A stretch of DNA of 64,000 nt from Rhizophlyctis rosea (Eukaryota > Chytridiomycota > Chytridiomycetes > Rhizophlyctidales > Rhizophlyctidaceae): assembly GCA_027596075.1 (NCBI GenBank), contig JADGJC010000002.1, forward strand, positions 310,001 through 374,000, written 5' to 3'. Made by a program: the position numbers and the translations under genes. The notes beneath the pieces are model-generated. The model saw nothing but the letters and a program-made list of their open reading frames with translations. It made no database searches and was not told the DNA's origin. Below, piece by piece: positions 45,791 through 57,645 of the stretch. How positions within the stretch are numbered: the first letter of the stretch is position 1; each line of letters opens with the position of its first letter.

Positions 45791-48357
45791 CTACGACCCA
45801 TCAAATGCGAAAAGATCCGTCATCCCACCGCTCGCACTCCCAAATGTGCGGGTAACCGTCCCATCGTCCGGAATGCCCAACGTCTTCCTAGCCTCCCTAA
45901 AACTACCCCTGCTAACACGAATCGACTTCGCCATTCGCCCAACCGATTGTGCCGCGACGATATCAGCACTTGTCGGCTCCGTACTCTTTAGACAAGCATG
46001 CAACTGTTGACGAATTGACACCGGACCAGAAGTCCTTTGTTGGAGCATCTGAGCATCTGCTGCTGACTTAAGGGACACGGAAGTGGCTTTCCTACACGAG
46101 CGTACACTGCGACGCTTCCCGTCTGTCGGTTGCTCCGGTTCAAGCGCAATGTCTTTCGCGAGGGGTTCGCAGTTAGCGGTGCTGGCAATTTCATTGGCAC
46201 CCGATTGGCGCGGGACAGGTTGCGGTGTACCCTATCAGCAAATTTGACAATTTTAGAAACGGATGATACTTGACATATGCTGATTATGAGTAGCGTCTAC
46301 CGCTTCAATTGCGTACATATGGATGGCATAATATTTCAGCTCCAGTGCCTTGTCAACCATGATTTTCACCCATTGATCTTCGGCCCCCGCAAAGCACAGA
46401 AGGAAAGAATAACATTCAAACGCACCTTTCGAGACGTATCATCCGTTGTCCCCGACATTGGTCTCCTCGATCGCCCGCCTTGCGCAACAATGCTTACAGC
46501 CACATGCTTCCCCTTCGTCATCATCCGCCCAATACGTCTTTCAGCAGAATCCACAATGGATGTCTTCTCATCATCATTCATGGAGCGTAGGATGGTGGAG
46601 CCGGTGAATTTGACTGTCTTTTTCCCACTTGACGCCGGCACGCTACCGTCGGGTAAAGGCATCCGGACGCTTGGTTTCATAGGCGTCTTCAACACCCCCA
46701 CGATGGGCGTCTTGGAGTTAGTGCTGTTCTTTTGTATTGGCGTATTGACACATGATTGCTCGCGGTGATCGATTGGGGCAGGGTCGGACACGTTGGAGTT
46801 CCCGCCATCGGAAAGGATTTGAACATGGATGGTTGTTTGTACAATGGAACAACGACGTTTGAAGCATCCACCGGAAGTTACAGGTGAAGGAAGTTCGCAT
46901 GTCGGTGGTATGTCGATCTGCGTTTCAGAAGATTCGCCGGACGTTATGGGTGAAGGAAGCTCGCCTGTCGGTGGTATATCGATCTGCGTTCCAGAGTGTT
47001 CACCGGACATTAGGGGTGAAGGAAGTTTGTATGCGGGTGGTTCAACCGTCCTTCGGTCCAACAAGGATGGTAGTTTCATGGAGACCCACGCCATTCGTCG
47101 TCGCTGCGGCGTTTGAAGGATATTCATGCATGGATCTGTGAGGCCCAGGTGTCCCTCCTCTCTTTCGATTCCTGTCTCGCTCGCGCCAGCACTATCTAAG
47201 CTAGCGTCCACAACGTCCTCCGTCTCCACAATTGGTTCTGGGCACCCGAATGCTGGCGGATCAACACAAGCAGGTTGCACCGTGTCGTCCAAAAGCTCTT
47301 CCAGCTGTGGATGCCCGTGATTCCCATCATCAATATTACTAGCTGGTATTTGAGCGTCGCCGTCAGATGGCAGGACACTATCTATCGCGACTATGCTGAA
47401 GTTGAGATTCGCAGGAGTTTCGCAAGGCAAAGGTTTTCCTTCTGATGACGATGATGCTGATGATACGAGCTGTGATTCGTTCACACGTTCTCTGGTCGCT
47501 GCTGATGACTCGGAGAAATTATTCTCATCTCCGGACATTCTTCTGCTGTCCATCACGCGCTTTTGATGCGATGTGGGGGATACGAAGGAGAGTTTACGAG
47601 GAGGAGCAGACGATGAGGCAGGCGCTTTGTGAGGAGTTTTCGGCGATTTACGAGTGCCTTTCAAAAAAACGCCGGAAGCATCAATGGGTGACGTGGTTGC
47701 AGACGTATGTTTAGGAAATTTCACATGGTGATCTGACTCGTTTACGGGAAAATCGAAGATTGCTGACCCCTGTCTCATCGTCGGTTGCTCTGTCTCTTCA
47801 CAATCCGATGACCTCCTCGGTGCAGATTTGCGACTAGTTTCCTGCCGCTTCCTTGTCTTCTTTGGTTGAACATTCCCACCTACAGACTTATCTATCTTCT
47901 GAGAAACTTTTCTGTTCCTATGCGATCGTTCACTGCGGTCCGCCGGGTTTCTCTTAAGTGGATCAGAGAGTAGTGTCCTTCCACGTAGTTGCTTCACGTC
48001 TGCTGCAACTGGATCGGGCTGCGGTGTGACGTTGTTTTCCTCCCCATGAGTGACAGGAAGCGAGACATCTTCGTCGTTTGTCTTCCGTGAAGTCAACATC
48101 TGTGCTGCGCGTGCACCGACACACGGCGGAGGGTTTTCGGTGTCGCCTTGAGCAAGACTGGACTTTGTAGGCGTACATATTTTCGATCGTCTTTTGTCTT
48201 CAGTAGGAACATCAATGGAGACCCGCGGTTTCTGCCGGCGATCTAGTGCGGTGACAAGTTGGGGAGGATTAGGCGGCAGGGAGGCTGGTGTTTGGGAACG
48301 TGTGCGACTTTTGTATGTAACAAGGCGCTTCTTGGGAGTTGGTGTTGAAGACCACAT
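45791..48357 (-). CDS. Disordered basic protein with tandem repeats, unknown function
   Basis: Two exons (46426-48357 and 45791-46231) in phase give 790 residues. The sequence is rich in Ser, Thr, Pro, Lys and Arg, with many Ser/Thr-Pro sites, as in proteins phosphorylated by cell-cycle kinases. A KKTVKFTG segment near residue 590 fits the RVxF docking motif for protein phosphatase 1, and RKLSF occurs near residue 257. Three imperfect 22-residue repeats with core LPSPxTSGExSxTQIDIPPT lie near residues 440-500. A more ordered C-terminal 80 residues includes SIRVSRGSFREARKTLGIPD. A nuclear or chromosomal role is a guess. The intron (194 nt) is longer than usual. Confidence 0.72.
46883..47045. 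repeat. 66-bp tandem repeat, about 2.5 copies, inside a coding region
   Basis: Units begin GGTGAAGGAAG at 46883, 46949 and 47015, exactly 66 bp apart, so the frame is kept. They code the LPSP/TQIDIPPT repeat of the disordered protein on the minus strand. The third copy is partial and more diverged. Confidence 0.85.
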
Positions 48358-49013
48358 CTACTGAAACGTGAAGAATAGGGTCCGGAATGGCTTGTCAAAA
48401 AACCTCAAAGGTCTTTCACATATTTCTACCCTCTCACCTCACTAGGCCAAGCAAGTCTTGTTATCAGATGTCCCCTGAAGGCGTCCAACTGATCGCGACT
48501 CTCGAGCGTGGGAAAATCTGGAGAAGGAGAATCTTTGCATGCTGTGCTGCGTCTCTGGCTCTCTGCGTGCAATGATTCGACCGCGATTTAGCATGTTGCG
48601 GCTTGTGTGACATGTGACACGCTCGACGTGAATCTGTGTGACATCAACCGGGGGGCTTGTTCATATCTGGAGACGCTGCTTGAACGCAATCCGTCCTGCT
48701 GATCAGTCTCACCGAGGACTCGAGCCAGGCAAAGTCATTGAAAAGTCACACAACTCACTTCCACTGTTGAGCTGTTGAGCAGCTCTTTCACCTTCGAATT
48801 TTTCACATCCTCAACTACTCAACTCGATACCCCAAGCTTCCTAAATTGGAGACTCCAATCTTTGAAAGCAAAGAAGAGCGTAAGTCGGCAGCGTCTGCTT
48901 TACCACAACTGCCCTACCCTGATCGCTCTCGCACAGTCTATTCTTATACCCCGTCTCCACCCCTTCTCCGCCGCGCATACTCAAAACCTTCGTGGTCAGC
49001 ACAAGGTCCCACC
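48358..49013. other. Divergent promoter region, 650 bp
   Basis: Lies between the starts of the disordered protein (minus) and the MATH-BTB gene (plus). The plus-strand frame is open upstream of 49014 from about 48846 but has no ATG, so it is probably 5' untranslated sequence. Confidence 0.5.
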
Positions 49014-50353
49014 ATGCTTCAAGAATCGCTTGCAACCCTGACCTGGTCAATACCAAACTTTCGCCGTCAAACGACGAAGCTTACCTCCCCGCAGTTTGGA
49101 CCCCTTACCTGCTTGTGGGAGCTTTCCTTGTATCCGGAAGGGCACGGCCAGACCCTGAATACGCACATGGGCTTGTTCCTGGACGTTGTAAAGACTGACG
49201 CTGAAAAGGCGTTGGGCGAGTCCTGGTCGAGACCACTTGTGTTTTTTAGACTATCCGTTTTGAAGAAGAATACCCGGGAACACGTGGCGCGGAAGGAAAG
49301 GGAACCTGCCAACGCGGAGGGTTTCGGGCATGGGTTTTCGCATCCGAGATCGTGGGGTTGGGCATCCATGTTACCTTTGGCAAGACTGCAAGAAGCATTG
49401 ACTGCGGACGGGACACTCAATATTCACGCTGAGGTAAGCGTCAATGAGTCGATTTTGAATGTCAAGGGTCATTTCAGTCTCACACTTCCTTTTTGATTAG
49501 GTTTGCTGGCAACAACGGGCAGAATTGGTTGGTCTCCTAAACACTGCGGCACGCACATGCCCAACATCCGGCGGATTACTCTTCAGTCAAACACTGGCGG
49601 ATGTACAATTCAGGGTCATGGAGCGGGTACCAGGGTCGGATGACGGTCTTGATCTCGACGCAGCAGAGGAGCTTTCGGAGCGGTCGCCGTCAGAGTCATC
49701 GGGCGCGGAGGACGATGATATGGAAGCTCGCGCACCAGTCATCAAACGGCGGAGCAAAAATGGATTGCCAACATTGCTGAGAACTACCGGTTTCGCAACT
49801 GGTACAACCGTGAACATTCCGGCCCATCGTGCCATTCTGTAAGTGCAATATTTCGCGGATGTTCCTGCTTGTTTGCGCATGTTGTTAATATTCGATCCAT
49901 CGCAGCGCCTCCCGTTCAGATTACTTCGCCGCCATGTTCTCATCTGGCCTCCGAGAAGGCCAATCCCACGAATCCGTCGTCGACATCACCGACTTCAGCG
50001 CCTCCGCCGTCCGCGCCATGCTCGAATACCTCTACACCGGCCGTCTCAGCAGTATGCCCCCGGACCGTGCCTCCCGCGCCGAACTCATCCGTCTTTCCGA
50101 CCGTTACCAGCTTTCCGGCCTACACAACTACGTGGGCGCAATGATGATGGAAAAGGATTTGTCCCTGGATTCGGCGGTGGAGCTGTTGGAGTTGGCGGAT
50201 ATCTATTCAGGAGCGAGCGGGGAGTTGAAGTCGGCGTGTTTGGGTTTTGTGAAGGAGAATATTTCGAAGTTGAAGAGTCGGGAGACGTTTAAGGAGTGGG
50301 TTAGGGCGACGGATCGGAGGGATTTGATTGTGGAGTTATTTGCTTTGATGTAG
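49014..50353 (+). CDS. MATH-BTB protein, probable CUL3 ubiquitin-ligase adaptor
   Basis: Exons 49014-49433, 49501-49838 and 49906-50353 fit in phase and give 401 residues. Residues about 1-150 resemble a MATH domain (LTWSIPNF, SPQFG, WELSLYP, HMGLFLDV). The C-terminal BTB/POZ domain reads LADVQFRV, then IPAHRAILASRSDYFAAMF, ITDFSASAVRAMLEYLYTG and the 3-box/BACK-like helices to the end. An acidic then basic insertion of about 55 residues splits the BTB strand from IPAHRAIL. Animal SPOP and plant BPM proteins share this layout and link substrates to CUL3. The start ATG has an ACC context; no upstream ATG is in frame. Confidence 0.85.
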
Positions 50354-50823
50354 ATGTGGGTGTAGATGGAGTGGGGAAATATGCGGTGCACGCATTGCGG
50401 TTCATTTGTCTTTGGGCGGGACTTCTGATGAAGGTCGCTACTTCATCGTTGCTATGGTCGGATGCAAGGGATTGAAAGAGCAGCATGCATTTCTGGGCCC
50501 TGGCGTATTTTGCCTTTGTGTAGGAGATGGGGCCCTTTTGTGTACAGAATTCGGGCGATATCTCAGAGATTAATTTGTTTATATCAATGATCAGCAGTAT
50601 TTTGTTTCCAATGGCTTCTTTGTTTACTTATCAGGCAGTAATGACTTTCATAGCGAAATGGCTGTGAACTCACATTTGAGTGTTGGGAAGAGTGGATTGT
50701 CCAACCTCCGGGTCTCCGAAGTGGCGGAGCCTTGCTGCGGGGGTTTGGAGGGTGGAGCACTGTCTTGCAACAATTCAAGTCATCTTCAACTCCCATCTCT
50801 CAATCAACAAAACAACATCAAAC
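50354..50823. other. Intergenic, 470 bp
   Basis: 3' region of the MATH-BTB gene and promoter of the UPF0145 gene. Nothing recognised. Confidence 0.5.
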
Positions 50824-51553
50824 ATGGCATCGTCCTCCCACGCTCCTATCATGGTCGACCGCAGGTTCGCCACCACCGCGAACGACATTCCGAACTTCAG
50901 GATCATCCAAAATTTAGGGATCACACGTGGGCTGACGGTAAATATAACACTACCTCTTTGAAGTTGCCACACAGCCGCATGCTCACGCTCACTTTTCAGG
51001 TCCGGAACCCCAACGTCGGAAAAGCCGTCTTCGGTAAGAACAATCTATTTTGAGTCGGTTGTTGAGCTACAGTGTTTGGTCAGGAACATTCCCACTGAAG
51101 ATAATTTCTGTTTACAAACAGCTGGATTCGCGGCCATTGGTGGAGGGGAGTCCAGCGTCTATATGGAGATGGCTGAGAAAGCCCGTGAGACTGCTATGAT
51201 CAGAATGCTTGAACACGCGGCCAGGATTGGCGGTAATGCGGTCGTCGCGGTTCGTTATGATACCCAGGTTTGTTTGCATACCGTCATTCCGTCTAAGAAG
51301 AACGGACTCTCACTCATGGTATTCGGCATGAATATAGGAAATCGTTCAAGGCATGACCGAAGTATTGTGTTACGGAACCGCTGTCGTCATTGCCCCTCTT
51401 CAAGGTGGTCCCGCCATGCCACCGCCTCAAACATATGCCCCGCCGGCTCAGCAGGCTTACCCTCAACAAGGGTATGCTCCACCATCTCCGGCCTCAACTC
51501 AACCGCCAAACTACGCGCCTGGCGGATTCACGCAGCCGTCCGATCCCAAATAG
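50824..51553 (+). CDS. UPF0145 (YbjQ-like) domain protein
   Basis: Exons 50824-50937, 51000-51033, 51122-51267 and 51338-51553 give 169 residues. Residues about 20-125 form the YbjQ/UPF0145 domain (PF01906): ITRGLTVRNPNVGK, a glycine-rich turn, ARETAMIRMLEHAARIGGNAVVAVRYDT and a final strand TEVLCYGTAVVI. The C-terminal 45 residues are a Pro/Gln/Tyr-rich tail. The bacterial members form pentamers; their function is not settled. The match is clear, the role is not. Confidence 0.9.
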
Positions 51554-51864
51554 ATGGCTCCATACAATACCATTGGTTATCTGTCTTTTCTGGTCGAACA
51601 TCCGTGTTTGCACAGTCCTTTGTATATTTTACTTTGTGAATGAGTCACTAAGTCAATAAGATGTACATCTGTAAGAGTGAAAGTGTGAAGGTTGTCCGCG
51701 CAGCACGTCAATCAACTCCAAATCGACACAGTAAATAATGACTGCAAGAAATATTATTTACATGTACTGCATATGTACTTCAAACCGTCAGCACTTTCTT
51801 TGAACCATGCATCCTTCAATTGTTGGTGACATGCACACGATGTCGACCGGCCCGACACGTGAAA
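51554..51864. other. Convergent 3' region, 310 bp
   Basis: Between the ends of the UPF0145 gene (plus) and the DUF7918 gene (minus). AT-rich around 51,720-51,780. Nothing else recognised. Confidence 0.5.
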
Positions 51865-53014
51865 TCATTCATCAACCATGTCCGGCTCTTCATCATCTTC
51901 CTTCGAGAAGCGGATCTTTCTGGGCTTCACAGAACCATCTTCACCCTCGTCGCCATCGTCTGAACCTTTGAAGAGGCCAATCCCGTCAAAGAGCTTTGTG
52001 CGTTTCTTGGGCGATGAGAGCGCCTGGCCCGAGAATCGAGGGACTGAAGGTGACTGAGTTCGTGTCGCCTCCGGTTGTAGTTCCTCTGCCTGGAATGCAA
52101 AGGCGGTCAGATGGACTGCCCTAGTAAGAACGCAACCATCGAACTCACCTCTTCGTCGTCACCTGTGCCCATGAACCGGCGTTTGCCTTTGCCCTTGAAG
52201 TCATCTGGATCGGTCTCTGCATATGCAGGCTTTGCAGCTGGAATGATGCTCTGTGCCTCGAGAAGTTCTGTACATATGTTGGTCGAACATACCCAGCAAA
52301 TTTGGCAAATGTGACCAAAGTGCTTACCGCGACTTCCATACTTGAAGATGAAAGTGCAAATATCGTCAATGTCAGTCACATCGACGACCCTCTGCGTTCC
52401 CTTGCTGTACCCGCCAGTTGATGGAACGGGGCATAGGCTAGTAGATTATATCAGAAAAAGGGAAAGGAAAATATCGCACCGCCCATTGCCTGATACATTG
52501 TGTTCGTGTCAATCCCGCCAATTCGTCCACATTGCTTCACTGATTTCTCATCGACGGTTGTGGGTGTGCTGATTGCGGAAACCCTTTCCCCCGTGTCCCA
52601 ACGGGCATCGCCTTCCCTAGCCTTCACGATCTCCACGCGCACTGAAGAGAATTGCTTGGGATCACCAGACAGAACCTTTTGATCGCCTTTGACTTTCCAG
52701 AGCAAGCGGTTGAATGCAAGACGCTGAAGTGCGTTGCCTCGCGTCCGGCGCCCTGCCAGCACCGCCTTGTCGAAGTGGTCCAGGCAATGACCGCACACTT
52801 TGGTGTCTTCACCGTCGATGTAGAGACGAGCCACGAAAGTCTCCAACCTTTTCAGAGGTTTTGTGTCACTTGTGACCACCACTTCGTAGATCTTGCCTTC
52901 CTCGGCCGCGATCCAGCAGGTTGCTGTGTTCCCTGTGATCTCCATCTTGTACTCGTTGAGCGGCCGATGGTCAACGACGACCTCGCACTGGAAACCTTTC
53001 GTTTCGAAACGCAT
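51865..53014 (-). CDS. DUF7918-type fungal protein
   Basis: Starts at ATG 53014 with MRFETKGFQCEVVVDHRPL, then ATCWIAAEEGKIYEVVV, a beta-rich domain of about 180 residues seen in many fungal proteins with conserved W-I/V-P/A-S/A-E-E-G near residue 35 (DUF7918). Later exons give VTDIDDICTFIFKYGSRELL and an acidic/basic tail ending EPDMVDE with stop at 51865-51867. A KKRTKLFDG stretch could act as a nuclear signal. Function unknown. It diverges from the F-box/XPA gene across 492 bp. Confidence 0.75.
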
Positions 53015-53506
53015 TCTGATGACTCGTGAGCTTCAAGGCTGAAAGGAAGACGTATATAGCGACTTGCAAAACGCGTGCTCGAGATAGTGATGGTTTTTTT
53101 AAGTGTTTGTGTTTTGATTTACAGATGGGACACGAGAATCGCGAAGAGTAAACTTTCCCACACCTGGGTGACACCCAACATCTAGGATCAATATGATGAT
53201 CAGCTGATTGGTCAAGCCACTTTCTCCCAGGGCCCAATGAGTCAATGACCGACCCCAGGACCCAAGCACACCTGTCAAACCTGCTGTCAAACCTGCTGCC
53301 AAACCCCTTCCCGCCATCTTCGTTGCAAAATAGACATTCCCACGCGTTTTTGATGCACTGACGCCCCCTAAAGCATTCAACTTTGATACTTGAGCCTTGT
53401 ATATCACGCTGCTACTCTTCAAAGGTTGGTTTGGTCCAGATGCTTTGTATATATTCCCGACAAAACCTCCTCTCGCTCGTTTTAACTGTATACAACTCCT
53501 TCTTAG
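53015..53506. promoter_or_regulatory. Divergent promoter, 492 bp, with a 12-bp tandem repeat
   Basis: Between the DUF7918 and F-box/XPA start codons. CTGTCAAACCTG is tandemly repeated at 53272-53305 (2.8 copies). A TTCTTAG directly before ATG 53507 could be a splice acceptor of an untranslated first exon. Confidence 0.4.
53272..53305. repeat. 12-bp tandem repeat, about 2.8 copies
   Basis: Units CTGTCAAACCTG at 53272, 53284 and 53296 (last one partial, one mismatch) lie about 230 bp upstream of ATG 53507. Confidence 0.75.
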
Positions 53507-54801
53507 ATGGCAGACGCAAACCCTTCCGAGCACCAGTGCGTCTGCGGCAAAGTCTGCAAAAGCAAAGGTGGCCTCACTCGTCACAAAAGAGCTTGTCCCA
53601 CTACGAAGGCAGACTCCGCTTGCGACATGACTGCTGCAAGTGCAGCGCCGGCAATGGAGGCTCCAGAGGTGATAAAAGCAGTGGAGCCCACGCTCGAAGG
53701 CATATCCACTGAGACAAAGCAAAGGTTGCTGCTCTTCGTGCGGCCTGAAGGTAGCTGCACATCGTTGGTATCTTTTGTCAGACGATGTATGTTCTAATTC
53801 AGGTCTTATTCCAAACTCCAGAGGTTCTGCCCCTCTCAGAAGTTTGTCGAAGCTGGAGAGACGCCGCTTCAGATGACAGCTGGTGGAAACGTCTTTACCG
53901 CAGCAAGTTTCCGACAAACGAGCAAGGCAACAACAAGAGGCAAAAATACGCGGAAGGCTACATCTCAAAGGACGCTCACGACGGCTCCTGGAAGCGTCAA
54001 TACCTCATGGATGTGGGACACCTTTGCATCGGCTGCCACGACATCACCAAAGACAAATGCTCGTTGTCTGGAGACCGCGTCTGCCGCTCATGCCAAAAAA
54101 ACCTACCATCCTACAAAAGAATGGCCGTCAGCCACGCAAAGTCCGCATTCTGCCTCACGGAGAAAGACGTCAGATCCCTACCGTCCTTGATCGTCGATAA
54201 CCCCCACTATCGCTCCTCCGCCCCTATGCGCCTGTACCTCGTCAAACATCTCCGAGCTGCCAGCTATGCTAAGCACGGTGGGGCTGAGGGTCTCGAAAAG
54301 AAGAAAGAGAAGAACCGTGTGGCGGCTGAGAAGCGGCGAAACACCAAAAAGGATAACAAGGTGAACAGGAGGGAAGATCTAGAGGCTGCTCTTGCTGCGA
54401 AGGGGTTGGAGCTCCGTTCAGACTCGCAGCGCTGTGCTAACTACATCGAGGGAAAGGGACGGCTCTCCTTGGAACAAGTGGTAGAAATCATGTATCGCAT
54501 GCACATCATCCATGAGCATTCAGTCTATACAGAGCTCCTCGACAACGAGTACGACAACGGCCACGACGAGTTCTATGAGTCGGATTACGATGATCGTACG
54601 TTCGAGCGAAGGAGGTATTTCAATGCTGGAGCGTTTCGTGAATGGTGGGAGGAGACGAAGGATGAGCAGGAGGGGAAAGCGGTGGATCTGTTCAATAAGG
54701 CATTGACGAAGTATCGTGCGTTGCCGAAGAAGGAGCAGACTGCCAAGAAGTGCGAGTGTGGTATGCCGCACATCAAAGACTTGGTGCGCGAACAAATGTA
54801 G
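53507..54801 (+). CDS. F-box protein with XPA/Rad14-like DNA-binding fold
   Basis: Exons 53507-53750 and 53822-54801 give 407 residues. An N-terminal zinc-finger-like patch (CVCGKVCKSKGGLTRHKRAC) is followed by an F-box completed across the intron: LLLFVRPEEVLPLSEVCRSW, ASDDSWWKRLY. Then comes CIGC-x15-CRSC and SHAKSAFCLTEKDVRSL, NPHYRSSAPMRLYLVKHLRA and a basic helix. This matches the XPA zinc finger plus C-terminal DNA-binding segment (TKTEAKQEYLLKDCDLEK, NPHHSQWGDMKLYLKLQI). An Asp/Glu/Arg-rich C-terminal third ends KCECGMPHIKDLVREQM. XPA proteins recognise damaged DNA in excision repair; joining that fold to an F-box suggests a chromatin- or damage-linked SCF adaptor, which is inference. 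Confidence 0.82.
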
Positions 54802-55068
54802 ATAGGGTAGGGTTAGGCAGTGTTAGTTCGGTATGTCGATGCAGTTAATAAAGTTGTTCAGCTTCTATTAGATAGGTTCTGCGAGTGTACAAAGTGTTTA
54901 TAGTAAATAGTTTCAGTGCAAGCCTTTTTTGTTGTGAAGGCCTTCAAACGAGTTGTTCACACGCAACGGACTGTTCTGGCTCCACCGCGCTCGTTCACTG
55001 TTAAGAACTAAAAACTAACAATATTATCGTTTCAATATACACACATGTACAACGGGTAAGTCCAATCA

Positions 55069-57645
55069 TCAAGTCCGCCTATGCACACCAAACTTCCCCA
55101 AGATCTCGCCCCCCTCCACCAAACTCCTCCTCCCCCCTCCAGCACCGCCATACCCAGAGTCACTTCCCGTCAAAGAGTCCATAGACTCCTTAGTCTTCAA
55201 CTCCTCCCGAATGATCTGCATTGACCCCCTCTTCCACTCCCTTAGCTCTCGTCGTCGTCGTCTGGTGACAATATACTCCATCCACAACCCTGCGGCAGCG
55301 CCACACGCAACCGGCACACCCACCCCAACCAACGCCATCGCATCCCCATAACTCGCATGCATCCCAAATGACTGTGCGCTGTTCTTGATAGTAGTGTAAT
55401 GCACCATACAGACTGCGAAGGAGATGCACGCGAACATTGCGGACACTGTGGCAGTTGTGGGTGCCACGACGTCGACGGATCCGCGTAGGGCGGAGAGTGA
55501 AACGGCGAGGAGGCGTGAGAAGATGGCGAGGCCCATGAAGACGACGGCGGTCAGGAGGAGTGTGAAGGCGACGGGGTTTGACTTTTGATTTAGGACGCTG
55601 GCGTCCAACGTATTCATGGTTGTGTCGGTTTTAAAGTTGCCTATACCAACATAAGTATGATTTGGCTGATGTGACCAGGCTTTGTGTAGTCCTTACCAAA
55701 GACGTGTGGAATGTTCATGTCGTCACAGTTATACTTCCTGTTGATCATTAAACGACAATAACCCTACGTATTCCAAAAATATCAGCTCAACGCGCTTTAT
55801 CATCTCCTCTCCTACAGTAAACAAAACATACCCAAAGCCCCAATCCAACTTCCGCAGCATTCGTAGCATTCCCATCATTCACGACCAGGAAATGCACAGA
55901 AGTCGCCACCTTGCTTCCTCCAACATTCGCAGCAGCCAGCATGATAAATGCCGCGATTCCAAGAACAATACTCAACACCGACACCGTCGTCAATGGCAGT
56001 GTGGTCTTTTGTTTCTTCTGCGGCATCACCAGTCCTCCTGTCGGCATATCCATATCTGCAACTCCCAAAGGGGTGGTGTCAAGATATTCAGTAAGGAAGA
56101 ACCGCAAGCGTGCGGCTTCGGTATCTTCAACGGGCTGGTATTTTGCGATAGTGGCGCTCGGGAACATCCGGTGCATGAGACCTGCGCTGTGTGTTAGTGC
56201 TCATGGCAGGTTGCGTTCGCAATTGGAGTGTTCACTTCTTCCTTACCGTAAGGATTGAATTTGCCAGGTCCGAAGAGGAAAACGAGTCCGGTAAGTAGGA
56301 GCAGCTGGAAAGCAGCTGCAATGCTGTGTGGGGCGTCAATAGTCGAATAACAAGATGACAACAGTAATAGTTACAATACATACGCCGCGACGGTTGAGCC
56401 CAATGTGATCGTCTGCACCTCCTGATACACTGTTGTCCAGGTGGTTCCGAGCGTGAATGTGAGATAGACTTCGCTTACACTGGTAGTAGCTGAACCTCTC
56501 TTGGCCACCTCTGATGCATATGGTTTAGGCCTCCGTCACCACCGTGATCCCGAGATGAACCAACAACTCACCATAATAGTATTCCTCACTCCCGTTCAAG
56601 TAGACATACTTGTACGGCTTGATCGAGTACATATTAGTTTGTCCCGGTGTCCCTTCCCACACGACGGCGTTGACATCTCTTGCGTTCTTGACGGCATTGA
56701 GCATATCGCTCTCAATGTTGAAATTATTCGCAAAGTTGCTCAAATTAAGATCCATAAAGGAGTTGAAGAAGTTGCGCTCGTCCGTAAGTCGTGAGCCCAT
56801 GATGTAGCATGTGGCAAACGAGATGTTCCCACTGGTGTCAGCGATATTAGCGGGGAGCGTCCATTCACGATCGTAAAACACGGATATCTGCGCTGTGTTT
56901 GCGTTTCCTTTTAGCATACATGAATCAGATTTGCAGATGGTTTGAGTGACATACTGTTTGATTCTGGCCAATACGGTTGAGGTTTGATGCCCGGTGGCGG
57001 ATTCTGGTTCAATATTCGCGGCTTCATGACATAGACTGTGTGGTTTGGAGCTAGAGGACTGCCTGCCTCATTGTTACTCTGAGGGGTATCCCAACTCCGA
57101 TGGGTAATGTCGAAGAGTGATTCAGGTTTCATGTCTCCTGACCCCGCATCATTCGTCGATGAAATCTGCCTTGCAGCATGCTGCAGTATCACGAAGGGAA
57201 CGCTCAGGTTGGCAAGTTGATTTTGCGCCGGGATGAACGTGTTTGCAACAACGGATCCGTACGGTAAGACACATGTAAAGACTGTAACAATTTCAGGTTA
57301 TCATCACGCGAGTTGCAGCAGAATGTGGCAAACATACCAGGAAGGATTGGCGAAGGAGAATCGGTCAAACTTAAAGATACCGCTGGTATTTGCACTAAGT
57401 ACTCATACACCATGTATCCCTGTTGAAACAGGAAGATCCAATGTTTGCAGTTAGAACTGGTGTTTCGTTGACCCTTCTCTTTATGACAGCGTAGGGGACA
57501 AAGTGGGGTCTGGCAGAGGTGGGCGGGAAAGGAGGATACCTAAATGAGATAAATACACACTCACCGAATAAATGAAGAAAATTGCGATAATAATGGGAAC
57601 AAGTACATATTTGGCCGTTGATATTGAAAACTTGAGCCTAGCCAT
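55069..57645 (-). CDS. Multi-pass membrane protein with claudin/SUR7-like C-terminal half
   Basis: Multi-exon. ATG 57645 begins an N-terminal signal anchor (YVLVPIIIAIFFIYS). A large, probably external domain follows with several N-x-S/T sites and cysteines (for example QYVTQTICKSDSCMLKG). A second membrane helix (FQLLLLTGLVFLFG, near 56,290) leads to a cytosolic segment (FLTEYLDTTPLGV). The C-terminal half has four predicted helices: LTTVSVLSIVLGIAAFIML, PVAFTLLLTAVVFMGLAIF, TTATVSAMFACISFAVCMV and DAMALVGVGVPVACGAAAGL. Between the first two is GLGLWGYCRLMINRKYNCDD, the GLW-C-C signature of claudin-like and SUR7/PalI proteins. No stop separates the two halves, but an unrecognised gene boundary near 56,170 is possible. 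Confidence 0.65.

Noticed and set aside
48680..48730. Possible tRNA-like segment (CGAGGACTCGAGCC)
   Set aside because: No acceptor stem or anticodon arm could be paired around it.
48846..49013. Upstream extension of the MATH-BTB frame
   Set aside because: The frame is open but has no ATG; the first ATG, with a good ACC context, is at 49014.
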